This document shows, piece by piece, positions 1-8,275 of a stretch of DNA of 64,000 nucleotides. The notes under the pieces were generated by a model. The model ran no database searches, was not told the origin of the DNA, and was given only the letters and a program-made list of their open reading frames with translations. Each line of letters begins with the position of its first letter. The stretch's first letter is position 1. A program made the translations under genes and the position numbers. Origin of the DNA: Thiodiazotropha sp037384425 (GTDB taxonomy: Bacteria > Pseudomonadota > Gammaproteobacteria > Chromatiales > Chromatiaceae); assembly GCA_037384425.1 (NCBI GenBank), contig JARROA010000021.1:94090-158089 (forward strand). The letters run 5' to 3'.

Positions 1-306
1 GAGATGGCCGATGACGGTGTGCCGGGTATCGCCGACGATCCAGATTCTGGCCAGGTATTCGATGATGAATACGGTGACCGCGACATCCTCCACCCACAAC
101 ATCCAGGGTTGCACGGGATTGTCCACCGAATAGACCAGCAGCGCCACGCTGACGAGGACCAGGATGATCATCCCCAGATCGAAATAACGCTTGTAGGGGT
201 AGCGCGTATTCTCCAGCAGGTTGCGGGTGAAGGCCTTGAACCTGGTATAGCCTCGGCTGGCTTCCAGAAGAAAACACATTTGCACGATCAGTTTCCTGAA
301 CAGCAT
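1..306 (-). CDS. Voltage-gated ion channel family protein, N-terminal part (cut by window edge)
   Basis: Reading the minus strand from the ATG at 306 gives 102 uninterrupted residues that run off the left edge. A basic N-terminus (residues 1-42, ending near RYPYKRYFDLG) is followed by two hydrophobic helices, about 43-62 (MIILVLVSVALLVYS) and 73-88, the second ending in FIIEYLARIWIVGD. An S1 helix, a short acidic loop and an S2 helix ending in an acidic E-Y-x-x-R motif is the usual start of prokaryotic voltage-gated potassium channels of the ion-transport family. The pore and selectivity filter lie outside the window, so ion specificity is unknown. No strong ribosome site is seen before the ATG. 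Confidence 0.7.
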   Translation of the reverse strand, partial: MLFRKLIVQMCFLLEASRGYTRFKAFTRNLLENTRYPYKRYFDLGMIILVLVSVALLVYSVDNPVQPWMLWVEDVAVTVFIIEYLARIWIVGDTRHTVIGHL

Positions 307-650
307 CAGGCGAGGCTCCGGCCCGGATGGTAATGAGGGTGACCATTCAATGATATGTAAGAAAGCCGGAGCGCGCCAACGCAACGGCATGCGGCATGCA
401 CTCTAGGGTGGAGTCTCGGACACGACATTCGCATCGCTTGTACGGACGTGCCCCCTTAGCTTGCCGATGATGGAATCCGATGATTTGCCTCAGACTTGCG
501 CTTGCGTGCCGTGTCACTCGGCTGTTGCTGGTGTCGGGGGTATGAACTCCGGGTGATGGAGGAGAAGCGGGTCTAGTATTAGAGGGAGAGTGTCTGGTTC
601 AACCTGCAGGGTATGGCTGTTAGCCCTTAACCTGCCAGAAGGAGTCGCTG
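307..650. other. Intergenic region between divergent genes, no gene seen
   Basis: No reading frame with credible composition was found here. It must hold the promoters of the leftward channel gene and of the rightward host-attachment gene. A purine-rich GAAGGAG just before 651 is the ribosome site of the latter. No clear operator or RNA structure was recognised. Confidence 0.5.
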
Positions 651-1085
651 ATGAAGATCTGGGTTGTCGTCGCGAGCGCCGCCCGCGCACGTGTATTCGA
701 GCGGACGGGAATCAAGGGGCCATTGACGGAAAAGGCCGACCTGGTGAATCCGCAGGAGAGGCTGTTGCGACAGGATATCGAAGCGGACCGGCCGGGGCGG
801 GCGACCGACAGACGGGGAGGCCAGCGTCACGGCGTGGCCTCGAAGACCGATCCCAAGGAGCAGCAGGCCAGGCGTTTTGCCGACGATGTGGTGGCCATGC
901 TGGAGGAGAGACGCCGCGGCAAGTCGTTCGAACTGCTCTACTTGGTGTCCTCGCCTCACTTTCTGGGGCTCCTGCGCGAACGCATGGGGCGTGAACTCGC
1001 GGCTATGGTCAAGGCCGAGAGCGCCAAGGATCTGACCCACGAGAAGGCAGACTCGCTGCAGCAGCATCTGTTGGCACTGTTCTGA
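651..1085 (+). CDS. Host attachment family protein (Host_attach domain)
   Basis: The 144-residue product starts MKIWVVVASAARARVF and has the pattern of the Host_attach family (originally named from an Agrobacterium protein required for attachment to host cells): a beta-strand start, a central E-x-x-x-x-A-R-x-F-A segment (about residues 84-92) and a C-terminal L-V-S-S-P-H-F-L-G-x-L-R motif (about 107-118), ending in a helix. It has no signal peptide or membrane segment, so it is cytoplasmic. The family resembles eRF1/pelota-like folds and its biochemical role is not settled. GAAGGAG about 7 bases upstream supports the ATG at 651. It is monocistronic, followed by a GC-rich hairpin repeat. Confidence 0.75.
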   Translation: MKIWVVVASAARARVFERTGIKGPLTEKADLVNPQERLLRQDIEADRPGRATDRRGGQRHGVASKTDPKEQQARRFADDVVAMLEERRRGKSFELLYLVSSPHFLGLLRERMGRELAAMVKAESAKDLTHEKADSLQQHLLALF

Positions 1086-1113
1086 TATACCAATCCGGAT
1101 TGCCGGCCGGGGC

Positions 1114-1178
1114 TTTGGTGGGGCAGCCCCCCCTAAGGCCCTGAAGGGAACGGTAGGATGGGGCCTTGCCCCACCAAG
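1114..1178. repeat. GC-rich intergenic palindrome of the TGGTGGGGC...GCCCCACCA family
   Basis: TGGTGGGGC at 1116-1124 is complementary to GCCCCACCA at 1168-1176, with TAGGATGGGG inside. Similar palindromes occur at 23396, 30297 and 40222, always between genes. It probably also acts as the 3' end of the preceding host-attachment transcript. Confidence 0.6.
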
Positions 1179-1238
1179 AGCCGCTTAGTAAGTGCTGATC
1201 AGGCCTGAATCGAATGGCGCTGACTTAAGCTATGTTTT

Positions 1239-1256
1239 GGTGCGGCAAGCCGCACC
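1239..1256. repeat. Short perfect palindrome, GGTGCGGC/GCCGCACC repeat family
   Basis: GGTGCGGCAAGCCGCACC is a perfect 8+8 hairpin with a 2-base centre. The same 18 bases recur at 22535-22552, and the reverse complement at 22672-22689, so it belongs to a dispersed repeat family. Confidence 0.65.
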
Positions 1257-1437
1257 GGAACCCTTTGGCCGCCCCTGAATCATTTCGGTTATGTATGTGC
1301 TCTTCAGGCCTGAGTGCATTTCCCGATGGTCTTATCCAATGTCGCCTATGCGCCGACTTTGGTGGCGTCCCGGTGCGTTCAATACTTCTTTATAAAAAAT
1401 GATCTTTCTTGAGGGACAATCCTCTCGCTAAGGGTTC

Positions 1438-1631
1438 TATTAACACGGCAACTAAATATAGTGCCTTCAGGGCTTAAAGCCCCTAACAGATTGAATTTAA
1501 AAGGACAGGCCGAAGCGTGCCTGCCTGCAGACTGCGTTATTAAAACTGGCTGTAGGGGGGCTACAGCGGCGTTTTGATGCCTTGCTGCAGGCAGGCACGC
1601 TTCGGCACTATATTTAGTTGCCGGGTTAATA
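1438..1631. repeat. Large nested inverted repeat (about 194 bp), possible non-autonomous mobile element
   Basis: The outer arms (1438-1465 and 1604-1631) are complementary over about 28 bases and share the exact core GGCAACTAAATATAGTGCC. The inner arms (1509-1530 and 1585-1606) are a perfect 22-base match built on GCCGAAGCGTGCCTGCCTGC. On the right, the inner and outer arms touch. On the left, about 43 bases (1466-1508), themselves carrying the small palindrome GGGCTTAAAGCCC, separate them. The element begins and ends with TAT/ATA, lies between two genes and has no coding frame. It could be a MITE-like element or a recombination or terminator structure. Confidence 0.7.
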
Positions 1632-1725
1632 ATATCGAGAGTGGTGTGGTCTGGTCGCTCGTGATCCTACGCCGGCTACGCATTTTCCAGAGCCAATCGG
1701 AACAGTATTGACAGGTCCTATTGCC

Positions 1726-2997
1726 ATGGCTTCAGATCCCAATCCATCCCAGTTCGATATCCAGCAAGTGCTGCAATCGGGAGTGCATGCCCGAGGCTCG
1801 CGACGATGGCGATGGCTGCTCACCGCCGTGGTGGCATTGGGGGTTCTCTTCCTCGCCTGGCAGTGGCTGCAACCCGCGAATGACAGCTTGCCCGGCTATG
1901 AAACGCGTCCGCTGGAGACGGGGGATATCACCGTCACGGTCACCGCTACCGGCACGCTGGAACCGGTGAACCAAGTGGATGTGGGCAGTGAGCTCTCCGG
2001 TACCGTCGACCAGGTGCTGGTCGACTTCAACGACCGGGTGCGGGCAGGACAGATGCTGGCGCGGCTCAATACCGACAAGCTCGATGCCGACGTGGTCGAG
2101 GCGCGCGCCTCGCTGGCTTCGAAGCGGGCCAAGCTGAAGGAGGCGCAGGCGACGGTGCAGGAGACCCGGCTCGCCTTCGAGCGCTGCGAGAAGCTGGCGC
2201 AACGCCAGCTCTGCTCCGGCGAGGAGTTGGATACGACCAGGGCCAAAGCGATACGTGCCCGGGCGGTGGCCGCCAGTGCCGAGGCGGAGGTGGCGGTGGC
2301 CAAGGCCACCCTCGAGGGCAAGCAGACCGAGCAGGAGAAAGCGACCATTCACTCCCCCATCGACGGCCTGGTGCTGTCGCGCCAGATCGAACCGGGGCAG
2401 ACGGTGGCGGCCTCACTGCAGGCCCCGGTGCTCTTCACCCTGGCCGAGGATCTGACCCAGATGGAGCTGCATGTGGCGGTGGATGAGGCCGATGTGGGTC
2501 AGGTCGCCGAAGGGCAGAGCGCCGAGTTCACTGTCGATGCCTATCCGAATCGTCGCTTTCCGGCCACCATCACCCAGGTCCGCTTCGCCCCTCAGACGGT
2601 GGACGGGGTGGTCACCTACGAGACGGTGCTGGCGGTGGACAACCAGGACCTGGCCCTGCGTCCCGGCATGACCGCCACTGCGGTCATCACTGTGCAGCGG
2701 CTCGAGGACGTGACATTGCTGCCGAATGCCGCCCTGCGCTTCTCGCCGCCGGTGACGCAGCCTCGGGAGCGCCGTGGTGGCGTCTTCGGTTCCCTCTTTC
2801 CGCGACCGCACATGGCCGGCCGGCGCAGCAACCAGAACCAGGGCGAGGGTCAGCGGGTGTGGTTGCTGCGACAGGGGACGCCGGTGGCGGTGGCGGTGAA
2901 GACGGGCGCCAGTGACGGCAAGGTCACCCAGTTGCTTGAGGGTGATCTGTCACCGGGTTCCGAGGTGATCGTCGATACCATCGGCGCGTCGAAATGA
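1726..2997 (+). CDS. macA: MacA-like periplasmic adaptor of an ABC efflux system (HlyD/RND-MFP family)
   Basis: A membrane-fusion protein that would link the inner-membrane MacB-type transporter to an outer-membrane TolC-like channel. The 423 residues show a short cytoplasmic start, one anchor helix (about 30-50), a lipoyl-like half (GTLEPVNQVDVGSELSG), a long alpha-hairpin rich in Lys/Glu/Ala (about 115-205), the second lipoyl half (ATIHSPIDGLVLSR) and a beta-barrel ending near the C-terminus (ALRPGMTATAVI). The ATG at 1726 was chosen; an in-frame TTG at 1708 would add six residues but has no better ribosome site. The stop codon overlaps the start of the ATPase gene, so the three genes form one operon. 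Substrate is unknown; no TolC gene is next to it. Confidence 0.85.
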   Translation: MASDPNPSQFDIQQVLQSGVHARGSRRWRWLLTAVVALGVLFLAWQWLQPANDSLPGYETRPLETGDITVTVTATGTLEPVNQVDVGSELSGTVDQVLVDFNDRVRAGQMLARLNTDKLDADVVEARASLASKRAKLKEAQATVQETRLAFERCEKLAQRQLCSGEELDTTRAKAIRARAVAASAEAEVAVAKATLEGKQTEQEKATIHSPIDGLVLSRQIEPGQTVAASLQAPVLFTLAEDLTQMELHVAVDEADVGQVAEGQSAEFTVDAYPNRRFPATITQVRFAPQTVDGVVTYETVLAVDNQDLALRPGMTATAVITVQRLEDVTLLPNAALRFSPPVTQPRERRGGVFGSLFPRPHMAGRRSNQNQGEGQRVWLLRQGTPVAVAVKTGASDGKVTQLLEGDLSPGSEVIVDTIGASK

Positions 2998-3713
2998 GGG
3001 CGTCCGGGGTAACCACCGTGCCCCTGATCAGCCTGCGACAGGTGACCAAGATCTACGGTCAGGCGCAGGCGGCGGTGGAGGCCCTGCGGGGTATCGACAT
3101 CGATATCGAGGCCGGCGAGTTTCTGGCCCTGATGGGGCCGAGCGGCTCGGGCAAGTCGACCTGCATGAACATCCTCGGTTGCCTCGACACCCCGACCCGC
3201 GGCGAGTACCGTTTCGAGGGCGTCGAGGTGGGCGGGCTCAGCCGCGATCAGCGCGCCTTGCTGCGCCGCCACGCCATCGGTTTCGTGTTTCAGGGCTTCA
3301 ACCTGCTGGCCCGCACCTCGGCGCTGGAAAACGTGGAACTGCCTCTGGTCTACCGCGGCATGCCTGCCGCAGAGCGCCACACCAGGGCGCGGGAAGCACT
3401 GGCGGCGGTTGGTCTCACGGGCTGGGAGAGCCATGCCCCCAACGAGCTCTCCGGCGGCCAGCAACAGCGGGTGGCGATCGCACGCGCCATCGTCTCCCGG
3501 CCGGCGGTACTCTTCGCCGATGAGCCGACCGGCAATCTCGACAGCGCCCGCAGTCTGGAAATCATGGATCTATTGAGCCGCTTCAACCGGGAGCAGGGCC
3601 TCACCGTGGTGATGGTGACCCATGAACAGGAGATGGCGGCCTATGCCGGCCGGGTGGTCCATTTCCTCGACGGCCGCATCGACAGTGAAGTGAGCAACGG
3701 GGAGGTTGCCTGA
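2994..3713 (+). CDS. ABC transporter ATP-binding subunit (MacB/LolD type)
   Basis: A 239-residue cytoplasmic ATPase of the MacB/LolD class. Walker A is GPSGSGKST (about residues 50-58), the signature is LSGGQQQRVAIARA, and Walker B with the switch region is LFADEPTGNLDSA, followed by the H-loop VTHEQE. In E. coli MacB, ATPase and permease are one chain; here they are split into two genes, as in many MacB relatives. It overlaps macA by 4 bases and the permease gene by 1 base, which indicates translational coupling. Confidence 0.9.
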   Translation: MRASGVTTVPLISLRQVTKIYGQAQAAVEALRGIDIDIEAGEFLALMGPSGSGKSTCMNILGCLDTPTRGEYRFEGVEVGGLSRDQRALLRRHAIGFVFQGFNLLARTSALENVELPLVYRGMPAAERHTRAREALAAVGLTGWESHAPNELSGGQQQRVAIARAIVSRPAVLFADEPTGNLDSARSLEIMDLLSRFNREQGLTVVMVTHEQEMAAYAGRVVHFLDGRIDSEVSNGEVA

Positions 3714-4918
3714 TGTTGCGCAATGCCCTGCTGTTGGCCCTGCGCGCCATCCGCCGCAATCTGATGCGCTCGAGCCTGACCGTGCTCGGTATCGTCATCG
3801 GCGTAGCCTCGGTGATCATCATGGTCAACCTCGGCAGCGGCGCCACCGCCCAGGTCTCAGAACAAATCGCCAGCCTCGGCAGTAACCTGTTGATGGTGCG
3901 GCCGGGTCAGCGGCTCGGCTTCGGCCAGCGCTCGGAGGCCGAGGCCTTCGACCTGGACGATGTGGAAGCCATCGTCAATCAGGTAGGCGGGATCGCCGCC
4001 GTCGCTCCCAGCGCCTCCAAGGCGATCACCGCCATCTACGGCAACCGCAACTGGTCGACCACCCTCAACGGTACCGACAACGGCTATTTCCCGGTCGGCA
4101 ACTGGCAGTTCGCCAGAGGGCGTCCCTTCAGCGATACCGAGCTGCGGGCCGGGGCCGCGGTCTGCATCATCGGTGATGCGGTGCGCAAGGAGTTGTTCGG
4201 TGGGCAGGACCCGATCGGTGAAAAGCTGCGCCTGAACAAGATCGCCTGTCAGGTGATCGGCCTGCTGCAGCCCAAGGGACAGTCAGCGGGCGGTCGTAAC
4301 CAGGACGATCTGGTGTTGGTCCCCCTGCGCACCTTCTGGCGGCGGGTGGCGGGGAATCGGGACGTGGGCATGATCTACGTCTCGGCGCGCGAGGGGTTCT
4401 CCACCGCCAAGGTGCAGCGTGACATCGAGGCGCTGATGCGGGAACGCCGCCATATCGGACCCTCGGAGGACGACGACTTCAATGTCCGCGACCTGAGGGA
4501 GATCGCCGAGGCGCTGACCGGCACCACCCGGATCCTCACCACCCTGCTCGGCGCGGTGGCGGCGGTCAGTCTGCTGGTGGGCGGTATCGGGGTCATGAAC
4601 ATCATGTTGGTCTCGGTCACCGAGCGCACCCGTGAAATCGGCATCCGCCTGGCCATCGGCGCCCAGGAGCGGGACGTGTTGCTGCAGTTTCTGGTCGAGG
4701 CGGTGGTGCTCTCATCCCTGGGCGGGGTGATCGGCATCCTGCTGGCGATGGTGGCTTCTCTGGTGCTCACCTCGCTCATGAGGATGCCGCTGGTGCTCGA
4801 TCCCGGCATCATGCTGTTGGCGTTTCTCTTCTCCGCCCTGGTGGGGGTGATCTTCGGTTACTTCCCGGCCCGACGGGCGGCCCGACAGGATCCTATCGAA
4901 GCCTTGCGCTACGAGTGA
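3713..4918 (+). CDS. ABC transporter permease (MacB/FtsX family)
   Basis: A 401-residue inner-membrane protein with the MacB topology: one N-terminal helix (about 21-43, LTVLGIVIGVASVIIMVNL), a large periplasmic MacB_PCD domain (about 45-265), then three C-terminal helices (about 276-300, 325-350 and 362-385). The conserved ERTREIGIRLAIGA segment couples it to the ATPase. It ends FPARRAARQDPIEALRYE, the classic C-terminal signature of this family. The last gene of the macA operon, it is followed by a hairpin GCCGCATG/CATGCGGC (4936-4960) without a T-run. Confidence 0.9.
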   Translation: MLRNALLLALRAIRRNLMRSSLTVLGIVIGVASVIIMVNLGSGATAQVSEQIASLGSNLLMVRPGQRLGFGQRSEAEAFDLDDVEAIVNQVGGIAAVAPSASKAITAIYGNRNWSTTLNGTDNGYFPVGNWQFARGRPFSDTELRAGAAVCIIGDAVRKELFGGQDPIGEKLRLNKIACQVIGLLQPKGQSAGGRNQDDLVLVPLRTFWRRVAGNRDVGMIYVSAREGFSTAKVQRDIEALMRERRHIGPSEDDDFNVRDLREIAEALTGTTRILTTLLGAVAAVSLLVGGIGVMNIMLVSVTERTREIGIRLAIGAQERDVLLQFLVEAVVLSSLGGVIGILLAMVASLVLTSLMRMPLVLDPGIMLLAFLFSALVGVIFGYFPARRAARQDPIEALRYE

Positions 4919-5486
4919 TTTGCGCCTGCGCTAGTGCCGCATGCGGAGATAACATGCGGCGAGACCTTGCACAGAACGTCCTATGCGGCATAATGAAATC
5001 GGTGCCTGCTGTGTCGATTTCCAAAGGCCCAACGGATCGGGTGGTCAGAGGATTCCCGGGTCTGACATGGCGATTGCGCCGGGTTTTCCGTTCACGCTAT
5101 GGAAACCGCCTGAAGATAAGATTGAGCAAAGATCTCAAGCAGATGACGGCCACTTAGGCCTTTCAGAATGTGGGCGACCGGGGGTGGAGGATCTCCGGCG
5201 GCCACATCGCACGCCAGGTTACACTGAGCTTCCCCCTGGCCTTGCCGAATGGGTTGGGCCCGAGCGGCGGTAGCCGCGGTGTCGACCAGGCGAGGTGGAC
5301 TCGTGTCGGCACCAGGGGTGCCGATTGATGATCAACCGACCTCTCGGTCTTTGAAACAGAATGCGGTCAATTTCCAGGGCGATGAAAGCCTGCTTCCCGC
5401 CTGCGGGGAGGCTGGCCTTGCCGTGCGCATCTCATCGGCTGCCGTGAACGACACAGTATAAGAAATGAAACAAGACTGAGCACACA
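4919..5486. other. 568-base intergenic region, no supported gene
   Basis: Open frames here (for example 4915-5157) have unnatural compositions, overlap the permease stop and lack ribosome sites, so no gene is called. It carries one hairpin near 4936-4960. The rest presumably holds the promoter of the SLC13 transporter; no convincing -35/-10 pair or riboswitch was recognised. Confidence 0.4.
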
Positions 5487-7472
5487 ATGAACAGATTGGC
5501 GGATGAAGAAAAGATCATTTCCACCCCGGGTATCCTGAAACCCAAACAGATCGTCGCGGCCGTGGTGTTCGCGCTCATCGCGCTCTACCTCGCCAGCGTG
5601 GTGCCGACGATCGAGATCGCCTGGGTCAGCGCGATATTGATGTTGACCATCTACCTCTTCGCCTTCGAGGTGGTGGGCGTGGACGTGGCCGCCGCCACCG
5701 TCATGGTGCTGCTGGGTCTGACCTCTCTGCTGGCGCCGGTGATGGGCCTGGAGCAGGGTCTGGTGGACAACAAGCACCTGTTCGACGGCTTCGCCTCCAA
5801 CGCGGTGATCTCCATCATCGCGGTGATGATCATCGGCGCCGGACTCGACAGGACCGGCATCATGAGCAGCGTGGCGGCCTTCATCCTCAAGGTCGGAGGC
5901 ACCACCGAAAAGCGCATCATCCCGATCATCTCCGCCACCGTCGGCTTCATCTCCTCGTTCATGCAGAACGTGGGCGCCGCGGCTCTGTTCCTGCCGGTGG
6001 TGTCGCGCATCTCGGCCCGCTCCGGGCTGCCGATGTCGCGGCTGCTGATGCCAATGGGCTTTACCGCCATTCTCGGCGGCACCATGACCATGGTCGGCTC
6101 CAGCCCGCTGATCCTGCTCAACGACCTGATCCTGACCTCCAACAAGGCGCTGCCGCCGGAACAGCAGATGGAGACCTGGGGGCTGTTCTCGGTCACGCCG
6201 GTAGGCATCGCCCTGGTGGCCACCGGTATCGTCTACTTCGTGCTGGCGGGCCGCTTCGTGCTGCCGGCGACGAAGAGCGAGAGCAGCACCAGCGGCACCG
6301 ATCCAATGCGCTATTTCCACGATGTCTACGGCGTCAACTATGCCCTGCACGAGGTGGTTGTACCCGACGGCAGCGACCTCATCGGCAAGCAGCTCGACGA
6401 CGTGGAGACCGACTACCGGGTACGTGTGATCGCCAGTAAACGACCGGGTGAGGAGTCGCGGGTGGGTCCCGGCACCATCGCCCGCGACACCGTGTTTCGC
6501 GCCGGCATGGTGCTGGGCATGGTGGCCGACCCGGCGGATCTCACCCATTTCTGCGAAAAGTACGAACTGAAGCAGCGCACCGAACTGCGCACCTTCTCGG
6601 AGTCCCTGGCCGCCACCAAGGCCGGTATCGCCGAGGTGTTGATTCCGCCGGGCTCCAACCTGATCGGTAAGAGCGCCCGGGACGTCTGGCTGCGCAAGAC
6701 CACCGGCTTGGCCATGATCGGCCTGCACCGCGGTGGCAAGACCATGCGCGAGGGTGAGGATATCCGCAACATTCCCTTCCAGGCCGGCGACACTCTGGTG
6801 GTGCACACCGCCTGGGACGCCCTGGCCCGGGTCGAGAAGGACCGTAACTTCGTCGTCGTCACCACCGAGTTCCCGCACGAAGAGCTACGGCCGCACAAGG
6901 TGATACCGGCCGCCATCTTCTTCGCCATCGCGCTCTCGATGGTGTTGTTCACCGACATCCGCCTGTCGGTGGCGCTGCTGACCGGGGCCATCGGCATGGT
7001 GCTCTCGGGGGTGCTCAACATCGAAGAGGCCTACGAGGCGGTGAGCTGGAAGACGGTCTTCCTGCTAGCCTCCCTGATTCCGCTGGGTCTGGCGGTGGAG
7101 ACCACCGGCACCGCCAAGTGGATCGCCGAGCAGGTGCTCTCGGTGGTCGGCGAGATGCCGATATGGGTGATCCAGGCCGCGGTGGCGGCCCTGGCCACCT
7201 TCTTCACCCTGGTGATGTCCAACGTGGGCGCCACCGTGCTGCTGGTGCCGCTGGCGGTGAATATCGCCATCGGCGCCGGTGCCAATCCGGCCGTGTTCGC
7301 CCTCACGGTGGCGATCGCCACTTCCAACTCCTTCCTGATCCCGACCCACCAGGTGAACGCCCTGGTCATGGGCCCCGGAGGCTATCGGGTACCCGATTTC
7401 ATGAAGGCCGGGGGCATCATGACCGTGCTGTTTCTGGTGGTGATGATGTTGATGATGAATCTGGTGTTCTAA
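5487..7472 (+). CDS. SLC13/DASS family transporter with two RCK_C (TrkA-C) domains
   Basis: An inner-membrane anion symporter of the divalent anion:sodium superfamily, 661 residues. The hydrophobic helices of the first half include QNVGAAALFLPVVSR (about 160-174), the second half SNVGATVLLVPLAVN; these are the paired substrate-site loops of the family. Between them lie two tandem RCK_C modules (about 286-352 and 379-446; motifs DLIGKQLDDV and NLIGKSARDV), which in relatives sense ligands or regulate gating. Substrate may be sulfate, another oxyanion or a dicarboxylate; sequence alone does not decide. It stands alone between two non-coding regions. Confidence 0.85.
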   Translation: MNRLADEEKIISTPGILKPKQIVAAVVFALIALYLASVVPTIEIAWVSAILMLTIYLFAFEVVGVDVAAATVMVLLGLTSLLAPVMGLEQGLVDNKHLFDGFASNAVISIIAVMIIGAGLDRTGIMSSVAAFILKVGGTTEKRIIPIISATVGFISSFMQNVGAAALFLPVVSRISARSGLPMSRLLMPMGFTAILGGTMTMVGSSPLILLNDLILTSNKALPPEQQMETWGLFSVTPVGIALVATGIVYFVLAGRFVLPATKSESSTSGTDPMRYFHDVYGVNYALHEVVVPDGSDLIGKQLDDVETDYRVRVIASKRPGEESRVGPGTIARDTVFRAGMVLGMVADPADLTHFCEKYELKQRTELRTFSESLAATKAGIAEVLIPPGSNLIGKSARDVWLRKTTGLAMIGLHRGGKTMREGEDIRNIPFQAGDTLVVHTAWDALARVEKDRNFVVVTTEFPHEELRPHKVIPAAIFFAIALSMVLFTDIRLSVALLTGAIGMVLSGVLNIEEAYEAVSWKTVFLLASLIPLGLAVETTGTAKWIAEQVLSVVGEMPIWVIQAAVAALATFFTLVMSNVGATVLLVPLAVNIAIGAGANPAVFALTVAIATSNSFLIPTHQVNALVMGPGGYRVPDFMKAGGIMTVLFLVVMMLMMNLVF

Positions 7473-7473
7473 G

Positions 7474-7525
7474 TTAAGAAATATAAGTCCGCAAATGAAC
7501 GCGAATAAACGCAAATGATTGCTCG
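7474..7525. repeat. Intergenic GCAAATGAACGCGAATAAACGCAAAT-type repeat
   Basis: The stretch CCGCAAATGAACGCGAATAA followed by ACGCAAATGATT contains three imperfect direct copies of CGCAAAT/CGCGAAT. It sits right after the transporter stop. Similar sequences are common between genes in many proteobacterial genomes; no second copy was noticed in this window. The remaining gap to 7762 holds no gene. Confidence 0.35.
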
Positions 7526-7762
7526 TTCTCAAGTTCCGGGGTGGGAGCGTTCATTGAAGTGAATCATGGATTCCCGCATCGAATAATAGCTTCACTAAAC
7601 AGTATTCTGTTCTAGCCCGACTGTTTCGCCCGGCAACGGGATCATCGCGTCGGGGGAGTGTTGACGGTCCTTGTCGTCCCTGAAGGCTCCCTCTCGTCCA
7701 TGGGGAGCCATCAAGGACGGGCTCAGGCGCTCAAATCGAATTGGCATGACGGCACGCCGCGA

Positions 7763-8056
7763 CTACTGATTGGCCAGCAGGCCGGAATCTTCCCTGTCCC
7801 AGCGAAATCCTGAAAGACGGTACTCCACCCGCTGCGGATGTCCGTCGACCTCGATCAACACCGAAACCCGGTCGGCGCTGTGAATTTCACGATTGAGAAT
7901 GCGGATATCGCTGTCGGGATATTGCGAGCTGAGCGTCTCGCAGATGACCCTGTGGCCCGGGCCGGTGTCTCCGATCTCCATCGTGCCCGGCAGGCAGGCG
8001 CCGTAAACGGTGGAAGTGAAGAGCATGGCAATGGGTAGCATGGCGATTCTGTTCAT
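7763..8056 (-). CDS. Small secreted protein with two cysteines, unknown function
   Basis: A 97-residue product beginning MNRIAMLPIAMLFTSTVYGA, a signal peptide predicted to be cut before CLPGTMEI. The mature part is about 77 residues, with cysteines at 21 and 39 that could form one disulfide in the periplasm. AGGAGA six bases before the ATG at 8056 is a strong ribosome site and rules out the much longer upstream frame to 8692. It is divergent from the CadC-like regulator at 8276, so the 219-base gap may carry shared control sites. No family was recognised. Confidence 0.65.
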   Translation of the reverse strand: MNRIAMLPIAMLFTSTVYGACLPGTMEIGDTGPGHRVICETLSSQYPDSDIRILNREIHSADRVSVLIEVDGHPQRVEYRLSGFRWDREDSGLLANQ

Positions 8057-8275
8057 TTGCGTTCTCCTGTCGTTGATGGGGGTTGTGCCGGTCGGGCCGA
8101 ATTGACCAATCGCCGACGTGTTGTAAGCTTCGGTTACGCACTCCCGCTTTGACTCGAAGGAAAGCCGACGAAACCGCGACGGAAAGCAGGAGAGGAAATT
8201 AATGTCTGAAAAACAATTGGTTATTGTGTTGATTGGCAGGCTTGTTCGGGATTCCATCATCTGTGGTGACCGGTC

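Noticed and set aside
4..333. Rightward 109-residue frame at the left edge
   Set aside because: It is the antisense shadow of the ion-channel N-terminus; the leftward frame has helices and channel motifs, while this one is Asp/His/Gln-rich without a family.
4915..5157. Small gene after the MacB permease
   Set aside because: Cys/Arg-rich, no ribosome site, starts inside the permease stop region.
4919..5486. Riboswitch before the SLC13 transporter
   Set aside because: Several GC-rich stems can be drawn, but none fits a known riboswitch core, and there is no terminator or sequestered ribosome site.
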